Part shown: positions 39,859-46,621 of the stretch, in pieces
Layout: each line of letters begins with the position of its first letter
Position numbering within the stretch: position 1 is the stretch's first letter
NCBI GenBank assembly: GCA_003560915.1
Contig: PWJM01000091.1
Location: 1 to 46,621 of the forward strand
DNA from: Syntrophomonadaceae bacterium
GTDB taxonomy: Bacteria; Bacillota; Dethiobacteria; SKNC01
Direction of reading: 5' to 3'
Length of the DNA: 46,621 nucleotides
The notes under the pieces: model-generated
Told to the model about the DNA's origin: nothing
The model's input: only the letters and a program-made list of their open reading frames with translations
Databases searched by the model: none
Made by a program: the position numbers and the translations under genes

Positions 39859-41610
39859 TTATGATGCAGTGGGTTCTACACCGTAAAGCTGCATCTTGTA
39901 TAATTCAGCATAACGTCCACCGGACCGGATCAATTCATGGTGAGAGCCCTGTTCTACGATTTCCCCCTGGTCAAGAACCAAGATTTGATTCGCATTCTTA
40001 AGGGTGGACAACCTCTGGGCTACGATAAAGACGGTTTTCCCTTTCATTAAGTTCTTTAAAGCCTTTCGGATGAAAAACTCAGTCCGAGTATCTATGTTTG
40101 AGGTAATATCATCTAATATTATAATTCTCGGGTCTATCAGCAGGGTCCTGGCGATAGAGATACGCTGTTTTTGCCCACCCGAAAGCCCCAGCCCCCGTTC
40201 TCCGATTATAGTTTGGTACCCCTGAGGCAGCGAAATAATAAATTCATGAATTTGGGCCCCTTTAGCGGCTTCTATTATCTCTTCTTCCGTGGCATCAGGC
40301 TTTCCATAAGCAATATTTTCAGCCAGTGAAGCGGAAAAAAGAAAGCTTTCCTGAAATACTATCCCTACATTTCTTCTAAGGGATTCAAGGGTAATGGTTT
40401 TTATATTCCGTCCGTCCAGAAGGATTTTCCCCTTTTGGGGATCATAAAAACGAGGTATTAACTCAACCAGGGCACTTTTCCCCGAACCTGTGGCACCTAC
40501 CAGGGCAGTTACCTGGCCGGGCTCCGCCTGAAAGTTTATATTTTCTAAGACCATATTCCCCTGGTCATAGCCAAAGCTAACCTGTTCAAACTGGATAAAA
40601 CCCTCTGCTTTACCAATGTCTTTAGCGCCAGGCACATCTTTTATCTCCGGCTCGGAATCCAGAATTTCAAATATTCTTTCCCCGGAACTAACCGCACGCT
40701 GAATAAGGCTGATAATCCAACCCAACATTCTCAAAGGCATCACTAAGAGTAACAGATAGCTGTTAAAGGCAATCAATTCCCCTAACAGCAGCTGTCCAGA
40801 TATGACCAACCTTCCCCCATACCAGAAAATTAAGGCTGTGCCCAATCCTGAGATAAAGTGCATCAAGGGCAGGTAGAAAGACCAGATTTTTGCTGTAAAT
40901 ATGTTGGAATCAAATAATTTCTTATTCTGGCCGTGAAACTTCTTGGCCTCACCCTTTTCCTGGGTATTGGCCTGTACCAATCTGATTCCGGTAATATTCT
41001 CCTGTAAAACCGAACTCAGTTGGGCAACCTGGTGCTGTATGTCTGAAAAAGCCGGTTTTACTTCCCTTGCAAATTTCCAAATGGTTACCGTCAAAAAAGG
41101 GATACTGGCCAGAGAGACCAATGCCAACAGCGGATGCATGATAAACATTACGATTAAAATTCCGATAATTGTAAGAAAGCTTTGAAGAAAATGGATTACC
41201 CCAAAGTCCAGGAAACGGCGCAGGGTCTCCACATCACTGGTAACCCTGGACATCAACTGACCAGTAGTTATTTTCCCCAGATAACCCAAAGAGAGCTGCT
41301 GCAGGTGCCTATATAGTTTATTCCTAACATCAAAAATCACCTTCTGTGCCACATATTCCATGGAATAACGCTGCACAAATGTAAATATAGCCTTACCTAT
41401 AGATACGGTAATAACCCCAGCAGCAATAATATTGAGTATATCCAACTGGTTTTCAAGTATCACCCGGTCAATAACCAACCGAATTAACTGGGGAATAGTC
41501 AAATTAAGAACCATCACAAAAAGAGCGGCAACAAAAGAGGCTGCCACCCAAAATCGGTATGGGAAAAGCAATATTAATAACCGTTTAGTAACATTCATTG
41601 AAATCACCAC
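39859..41610 (-). CDS. ABC exporter, fused TMD-NBD (heterodimer half 1)
   Basis: 583 aa; Walker A VGATGSGKSALVELI, LSGGQKQRISIARTLLIDPRIIILDDITSNIDT (Walker B DD instead of DE), adjacent paralogue. Confidence 0.95.
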   Translation of the reverse strand: MVISMNVTKRLLILLFPYRFWVAASFVAALFVMVLNLTIPQLIRLVIDRVILENQLDILNIIAAGVITVSIGKAIFTFVQRYSMEYVAQKVIFDVRNKLYRHLQQLSLGYLGKITTGQLMSRVTSDVETLRRFLDFGVIHFLQSFLTIIGILIVMFIMHPLLALVSLASIPFLTVTIWKFAREVKPAFSDIQHQVAQLSSVLQENITGIRLVQANTQEKGEAKKFHGQNKKLFDSNIFTAKIWSFYLPLMHFISGLGTALIFWYGGRLVISGQLLLGELIAFNSYLLLLVMPLRMLGWIISLIQRAVSSGERIFEILDSEPEIKDVPGAKDIGKAEGFIQFEQVSFGYDQGNMVLENINFQAEPGQVTALVGATGSGKSALVELIPRFYDPQKGKILLDGRNIKTITLESLRRNVGIVFQESFLFSASLAENIAYGKPDATEEEIIEAAKGAQIHEFIISLPQGYQTIIGERGLGLSGGQKQRISIARTLLIDPRIIILDDITSNIDTRTEFFIRKALKNLMKGKTVFIVAQRLSTLKNANQILVLDQGEIVEQGSHHELIRSGGRYAELYKMQLYGVEPTAS

Positions 41611-41626
41611 ATTAAAACTATCATAA

Positions 41627-41700
41627 ACAAGGAGACAAAGCTTTTATTCTTTATCTTCATAGGCAAAATAACCGTCCCCTTGTCTTCTTGTCTTATGCTG
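41627..41700. repeat. Imperfect inverted repeat, REP/RAYT-like element candidate
   Basis: Left arm ACAAGGAGACAAAG (41627-41640), right arm CTTGTCTTCTTGT (41679-41691), with ATAACCGTCCCCTTGTCTT between; abuts the cimA stop codon. Confidence 0.4.
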
Positions 41701-41702
41701 TC

Positions 41703-43307
41703 TTATTTGTTTAATTCATTCAGCACTTCCTGGGCTTTAATCTCCTCCCTGAGAAGGCCGTATTCTATACTGTCCACCAGGGCCAGCCAGCTGGCTTCAA
41801 TAATATTGGGGGATACCCCTACGGTTCCCCATCTCCCTTTATCGTCGCTGGACTCTATGAGCACCCTAACCTTTGAACCTGTTCCATCCTGACCGTCCAG
41901 GACCCTAACTTTATAATCTTCCAGTTTAATCTTTTGAATTTCCGGATAGATCTCCTCCAGGGCCTTCCGGAGGGCATTATCCAGGGCATTCACGGGGCCA
42001 TTCCCTTCAGAAGCAGTATGAACCCTGTGGTCATCTACTTTAACTTTAATGGTAGCCTCTGAAATCAAGGGACTGTCTTTCCGTTTTTCCACAATCACTC
42101 TGAATCCTTCCAATTCAAACAAAGTCCGGTAAGAATTAAATGCTTTCCAGATTAACAGTTCAAAGGATCCCTCCGCCCCTTCAAACTGGTATCCCTGATA
42201 TTCCAACCTTTTAATCAATTCTAATATCTCTTTAATCTCCGGTTGGTCTTTTTGAATGGTTATATTGTTTTCCCTGGCCTTATGCAGCACATTGCTCTTT
42301 CCGGAAAGCTCGGATACCAGGATTCTACGGGTATTACCCACCCGGGTGGGATCAACATGTTCGTAGGCTTTTCCATGCTTACTGACGGCACTGACATGTA
42401 CTCCTGCTTTATGAGCAAAGGCATTATTCCCCACGAAGGGCTGTGAACCCTGGTGGCTCAAGTTGGCGATTTCAGACACATAGCGGGAAACTTTGGTCAG
42501 CCCCTTTAGCTGTTCCTCGTCAATACAGTCAATATTAAGTTTTATCTTCAAATTAGGAATAATGGTACATAAATTGGCATTTCCACATCTTTCTCCGTAC
42601 CCGTTAATGGTTCCCTGTATATGACGCAGCCCCAACTGAGCAGCAATTACGGAATTGGCTGCCGCCATTCCAGAATCGTTATGGGCATGCATTCCCAGGG
42701 GCGTTTGAATATTTTTCTTAACTTCAGAAATAATCTCTATTAACTCCAGGGGAAGAACCCCGCCATTGGTATCACATAAAACAATGATATCCGCGCCTGC
42801 ATCCTGAGCCGCCTGCAGGGTTGATAAGGCATAACGGGCATTGTTCTTGTACCCGTCAAAAAAATGTTCCGCATCATAAATGACTTCTTTCCCTTTATTT
42901 TTCAAATAACAGATGGTATCGGATATCATATTCAGGTTCTCTTTTAGGGTGGTCCCTAAAATATTAGTCACCTGGAAGTCCCAGCTTTTTCCGAAAATGG
43001 TAACCACTTCAGTCCCGGCAGACAAAAGCTGCTGGACATTGGGATCAAAGGTCACATCAATTTCCGGCCGTCGGGTGCTGCCGAAGGCCGCTACTTTCAC
43101 TTTTCTTAAAGAAATCTCCTGAATCCTCTGAAAATATTCCAAGTCCTTTGGGTTGGAGCCGGGCCAGCCTCCTTCGACATAGGTAATACCCAGTTCATCT
43201 AATTTTTGAGTAATTTTAATTTTATCAGAAACCGAAAAGGAGATTCCCTCCCTCTGGGCTCCGTCTCTCAGCGTGGTATCATAGATATTAAGAGAAGCCA
43301 ACCTCAT
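41703..43307 (-). CDS. cimA: (R)-citramalate synthase
   Basis: 534 aa; IYDTTLRDGAQREGISFSVSDKIKITQKLDELGITYVEGGWPGSNPKD, C-terminal LeuA-type regulatory domain. Confidence 0.93.
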   Translation of the reverse strand: MRLASLNIYDTTLRDGAQREGISFSVSDKIKITQKLDELGITYVEGGWPGSNPKDLEYFQRIQEISLRKVKVAAFGSTRRPEIDVTFDPNVQQLLSAGTEVVTIFGKSWDFQVTNILGTTLKENLNMISDTICYLKNKGKEVIYDAEHFFDGYKNNARYALSTLQAAQDAGADIIVLCDTNGGVLPLELIEIISEVKKNIQTPLGMHAHNDSGMAAANSVIAAQLGLRHIQGTINGYGERCGNANLCTIIPNLKIKLNIDCIDEEQLKGLTKVSRYVSEIANLSHQGSQPFVGNNAFAHKAGVHVSAVSKHGKAYEHVDPTRVGNTRRILVSELSGKSNVLHKARENNITIQKDQPEIKEILELIKRLEYQGYQFEGAEGSFELLIWKAFNSYRTLFELEGFRVIVEKRKDSPLISEATIKVKVDDHRVHTASEGNGPVNALDNALRKALEEIYPEIQKIKLEDYKVRVLDGQDGTGSKVRVLIESSDDKGRWGTVGVSPNIIEASWLALVDSIEYGLLREEIKAQEVLNELNK

Positions 43308-43384
43308 TCCTCCTTTTTAAAAAGCCCATTTGTATTGATTCATTATACTATACCGGGAAATCGTTGTCTATTGGCCCCAAAATA

Positions 43385-43413
43385 AAAACTCCTCATTGGT
43401 TTTGAGGAGTTTT
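43385..43413 (-). terminator. Terminator downstream of the universal stress protein gene
   Basis: Minus strand AAAACTCCTCA-AAACCAA-TGAGGAGTTTT-TATTTT. Confidence 0.8.
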
Positions 43414-43430
43414 AGAGCATCTCTTTAATG

Positions 43431-43865
43431 CTAATGTTTAACTACCAGAACAGGTACTGTGGAATGATTAACCACCTTGGTAGAAACGCTTCCCAACAGG
43501 AACCTTTTGATTCCGGTTGCTCCCAGGGAACCCATAACAATCAAATCTACTCTGGCCCTGTCGGCTGTATTTAATATTTCATCAGCGGGGTCCCCTAACT
43601 TTACACAGGATTCCACCTTTACCGGGGTTCCCTCAATGCACCCTTTCACTTTATTTAGAATAATATTCCCCGTTTCATTTAATACTTCAGGGTCGTCCGT
43701 AATAAACTCCGAAATCTCAAATTCATTCACGTTAGGCCTGGTAACCATTCTTCTTTGTACGTTCAGCAGGAATAATTCCCCGTTAAATGCTTCTGCAATT
43801 TCCCTGGCCTTGGCCAGGGCATTGGAACAATATTCCGAGCCGTCCACAGGAACCAATATTTTCAT
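43431..43865 (-). CDS. Universal stress protein (UspA family)
   Basis: 144 aa; MKILVPVDGSEYCSNALAKA...IVMGSLGATGIKRFLLGSVSTKVVNHSTVPVLVVK. Confidence 0.96.
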   Translation of the reverse strand: MKILVPVDGSEYCSNALAKAREIAEAFNGELFLLNVQRRMVTRPNVNEFEISEFITDDPEVLNETGNIILNKVKGCIEGTPVKVESCVKLGDPADEILNTADRARVDLIVMGSLGATGIKRFLLGSVSTKVVNHSTVPVLVVKH

Positions 43866-43945
43866 AAAAAAACCTCCTTTATATTTTTGTATAACTTTAT
43901 AAAATTATGTAATATAAAAATATTATATCATAGGAAAAGCAATTT

Positions 43946-44608
43946 TTAAACTTTATCTTTATGGTTTTCTTTGAAACTCAGGGCCCCAACCGGGCAAACT
44001 TTAACGCACTCTCCACATTGTATACAGGAAGAATCGCTCAATAGTTTATCGCCAAAGGTGGAAACCTTCCTCTTAATTCCCCTCTGGGAAAACCCGATGG
44101 CCCCCACTTTGGCTATATGATGATCTGCCCAAACACAGCGTCCGCAGAGTACACACCTGTTCCGGTCCAGTACAAAAACATCTACACTGTCATCAATAGG
44201 ATAGTCTTTTACAAATTTATTTAGGCGCTTGGGCTTTAACTTTAGCTTTCTCTCTTTGGCAATCCTTTGCAGTGCACATGCTTTATTCTTAGGGCATTTG
44301 CTGCAGCCCAGTCGGTGGTCAGAAAGCAAAAGTTCGAAAGCAGTTGTAACCAGGCGGTCTACTTCGGGGGTTCGGGTCTTTACCACCATTCCATCTGCAA
44401 CCGTCTGGGTACATGAGGTTACCGGCCTTGGATGGCCTTCAATTTCCACAAAACACAGGCGGCAGCTGGCAGAGGGCCGGGCTTTTTCCTTTATGGCACA
44501 GAGATTGGGTATGAAGATATCATTTTCCAGGGCAACCCATAAAAGTGCCCGGCCTTCCTCTGCATTTATTTCTTTTCCGTCAATAATAATGGAAATCATT
44601 TTATTCAT
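43946..44608 (-). CDS. HoxU/NuoG-N-like iron-sulfur subunit ([2Fe-2S], His-Cys3 [4Fe-4S], ferredoxin-like domain)
   Basis: 220 aa; CRLCFVEIEGHPRPVTSC, DHRLGCSKCPKNKAC (HxxxCxxCxxxxxC), RCVLCGRCVWAD, SCIQCGECVKVCPVGA; ends without an H-cluster domain. Confidence 0.9.
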   Translation of the reverse strand: MNKMISIIIDGKEINAEEGRALLWVALENDIFIPNLCAIKEKARPSASCRLCFVEIEGHPRPVTSCTQTVADGMVVKTRTPEVDRLVTTAFELLLSDHRLGCSKCPKNKACALQRIAKERKLKLKPKRLNKFVKDYPIDDSVDVFVLDRNRCVLCGRCVWADHHIAKVGAIGFSQRGIKRKVSTFGDKLLSDSSCIQCGECVKVCPVGALSFKENHKDKV

Positions 44609-46521
44609 GCGTTCTCCTTCTCCAGCTCCTCCACCCGTTCCGGTGGGGATACTTTGATAATGGCATCATATTCCGGGGGACAGGCCGCGGGACAGCTGTT
44701 ACATTTCACACACTTTTCCAGGTCTATGGCCTTTAAACCATCTTCCCGGGTGTAAATTGCTTCTACAGGACAGCTTCCTACACAGGCACTGCACAATTTA
44801 CTGCACTTCTTGGGCACAATATAAAAGTTAATTAACTCAGGGCACATCAGGGCGGGACAGCGCCTCCCCTGAATGTGCTCCTCATATTCATCCATGAAAT
44901 AGCGCAGGGTAGTAAGCACCGGGTTTGGAGCGGTTTTCCCCAGGCCGCATAAAGAACCGTTTTGAATATCCAGAGCCAGTTCACCCAGTATTTCTAGATG
45001 CTTTCTCTTCCCCTGCCCTATGGTTATTTCCTTCAAAATGTCCAGCATGTGTTTGGTCCCCAGGCGGCAGAAGGTGCATTTTCCGCAGGATTCTTTCTGG
45101 GTAAAGTCCAGGAAAAAACGGGCTATTTCTACCATGCAGTCGTTTTCGTCCAAAACAACCAGGCCCCCTGAACCCATGATTGCCCCTGCCTCCTGCAGCG
45201 AATCAAAATCTATGGGAAGATCCAAAGCGGATTCAGGCAGGCAACCACCGGAAGGGCCTCCAATTTGTACTGCTTTAAATTCCTTTTCATTCCGTATGCC
45301 CCCCCCCACGTCATAGACCAGAGATCTTAACGTGGTACCCATGGGGACTTCAACCAACCCTGTATTTTCTACCTTGCCCACCAGGGCAAATACAGCCGTC
45401 CCAGGACTATCAGGGGTACCGATACCTTTAAACCAGTCCACACCCTTAAGGAGGATATGCGGCACATAAGAAAGAGTCTTAACATTGTTAATAATGGTTG
45501 GGTTTCCCCTGAAACCCACTTCTGCCGGATACGGAGGCCGGTGTCGGGGCATTCCCGTCTTCCCTTCCATAGAGTTTATCAACGCTGTTTCCTCACCACA
45601 GACGAAAGCTCCTGACCCGAGAAATACTTCTATATCAAAGTTAAATCCGGTATCCAGGATGTTCTCACCCAAAAGCCCTATTTCCCGAGCCTGTTCCAGA
45701 GCTGCATTAATGCGTCGTACGGCCTGCGGGTATTCTGAGCGCACATAGATAAAACCATCGGAGGCTCCCACAGCATAACCACAAATAATCAACCCTTCAA
45801 TCACCTGGTGAGGGTTGGATTCCAATATACTTCTGTCCATAAATGCCCCGGGGTCTCCTTCATCGGCGTTACAGATGACATACTTTACCGGGTCTTTTGC
45901 ATTAGCACAGAATTCCCATTTTTTCCCTGTGGGAAACCCTGCTCCACCCCGCCCCCTGAGCTTTGATTCTTTAATCGTTTCTATCACTTCTCCGGGCTCC
46001 ATGCCCAATGCATTAACCAGGGCATGATAACCGTCAACCGAAATATATTGGTTTATATCTTCAGGATCAATTAAACCGCACTGCTCCAGGATTATCTTTC
46101 CCTCGTACGCTCCCCTGGGGAAATCAGTAAAGGTAGGAAACTCTTCATTGGGTTCCAGGGCTACCAGGGCAAACTCGTAACAAGGGTCATCCCCCTCTAA
46201 ATAATTTTCAACCAGCATTTTTGATAACCCTTCATCTACATTGCCATAACAGAGGGAAGGAAACCCCGGTTTAGAGATAACAATTAAAGGTTCTGCATAG
46301 CAGTGGCCAATACAGCCTACTTCAACCACCTCAGCATTTAATTCTCTTTTTTTTATCTCTTCTTTAAAGGCCTCTCTTACATCGATAGCCCCTGCCGCCT
46401 TTCCGCAGGTGGCTGTCCCTACCATTACCACAGTTTTATCTTCTTTTAAGGGTATTATTTCTTCAGCCTTTGTTTTTATATCTAAATATTTTTTTTCTAC
46501 TTGAAGTTTTTTATCACTCAT
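44605..46521 (-). CDS. NuoF/HydB-like NADH-binding flavoprotein with N-terminal thioredoxin-like and C-terminal 2[4Fe-4S] domains
   Basis: 638 aa; LRGRGGAGFPTGKKWEF, NADEGDPGAFMDRSILE, ESCGKCTFCRLGT, C-terminal CSACVGSCPVEAIY and CVKCNSCPAACP. Confidence 0.95.
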   Translation of the reverse strand: MSDKKLQVEKKYLDIKTKAEEIIPLKEDKTVVMVGTATCGKAAGAIDVREAFKEEIKKRELNAEVVEVGCIGHCYAEPLIVISKPGFPSLCYGNVDEGLSKMLVENYLEGDDPCYEFALVALEPNEEFPTFTDFPRGAYEGKIILEQCGLIDPEDINQYISVDGYHALVNALGMEPGEVIETIKESKLRGRGGAGFPTGKKWEFCANAKDPVKYVICNADEGDPGAFMDRSILESNPHQVIEGLIICGYAVGASDGFIYVRSEYPQAVRRINAALEQAREIGLLGENILDTGFNFDIEVFLGSGAFVCGEETALINSMEGKTGMPRHRPPYPAEVGFRGNPTIINNVKTLSYVPHILLKGVDWFKGIGTPDSPGTAVFALVGKVENTGLVEVPMGTTLRSLVYDVGGGIRNEKEFKAVQIGGPSGGCLPESALDLPIDFDSLQEAGAIMGSGGLVVLDENDCMVEIARFFLDFTQKESCGKCTFCRLGTKHMLDILKEITIGQGKRKHLEILGELALDIQNGSLCGLGKTAPNPVLTTLRYFMDEYEEHIQGRRCPALMCPELINFYIVPKKCSKLCSACVGSCPVEAIYTREDGLKAIDLEKCVKCNSCPAACPPEYDAIIKVSPPERVEELEKENA

Positions 46522-46621
46522 TATTCTTCCCCTCTCCCTGCTTCTGTTCCTGCTCTTTTTTTACTCCATTACTGTTGTTTTCAAAAGAAAGCAGAATCCC
46601 ATCAACCCGGGTAGGGGTTAC
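46514..46621 (-). CDS. C-terminal fragment of the upstream gene, possibly NuoE-like (partial, runs off window)
   Basis: Open frame ...VTPTRVDGILLSFENNSNGVKKEQEQKQGEGKNNE*, overlapping the NuoF start (ATGAGTGA); NuoE assignment by position and the VTPxxVDxIL ending only. Confidence 0.45.
   Translation of the reverse strand, partial: VTPTRVDGILLSFENNSNGVKKEQEQKQGEGKNNE

Noticed and set aside
39859-41610. Walker B 'DD' instead of 'DE' in one ABC exporter half as a novelty
   Set aside because: Degenerate catalytic sites in one half of heterodimeric ABC exporters are well known in Firmicutes.
1-46621. Defence system, prophage, integron, CRISPR or BGC island
   Set aside because: Gene content and order are conserved housekeeping clusters; no transposase, integrase (other than XerC), phage, toxin-antitoxin or CRISPR signals were seen.

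Overview
This is a chromosomal core-gene window from a low-to-moderate GC, spore-former-like Firmicute (Clostridia/Peptococcales type). Essentially every gene lies on the minus strand. In transcription order (high to low coordinate) it contains: a NuoE(partial)/NuoF/HoxU-like NADH-oxidising module; a universal stress protein; citramalate synthase; a heterodimeric ABC exporter pair; three tandem M42 peptidases; a pantothenate operon (PanG-like DUF2520 reductase, panB, panC, panD); a lysine/glutamate 2,3-aminomutase; dprA-topA-trmFO-xerC-hslV-hslU-codY; an orphan membrane protein; rpsB-tsf-pyrH-frr-[mini-PASTA]-uppS-cdsA-dxr-rseP-ispG; rimP-nusA-ylxR-infB-ylxP-rbfA-nrnA-truB-ribF-rpsO-pnp; and a polysaccharide deacetylase broken by one in-frame TAA. 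The best unusual signals are: (1) ispG translationally fused to a family 2 glycosyltransferase; (2) a structured leader with a consensus promoter ahead of the pantothenate operon, resembling the described 'pan' RNA motif and carrying two hairpin/poly-U stretches; (3) an unexplained compact structured element just after the M42 stop codon; (4) the single nonsense codon in the deacetylase; (5) the triple M42 array; (6) a stand-alone 75-aa PASTA-like protein; (7) a Cys-to-Asp change in a ferredoxin motif of the HoxU-like subunit. No tRNA, rRNA, CRISPR array, prophage or transposase was seen. All calls are from reading the sequence; no database search was run.
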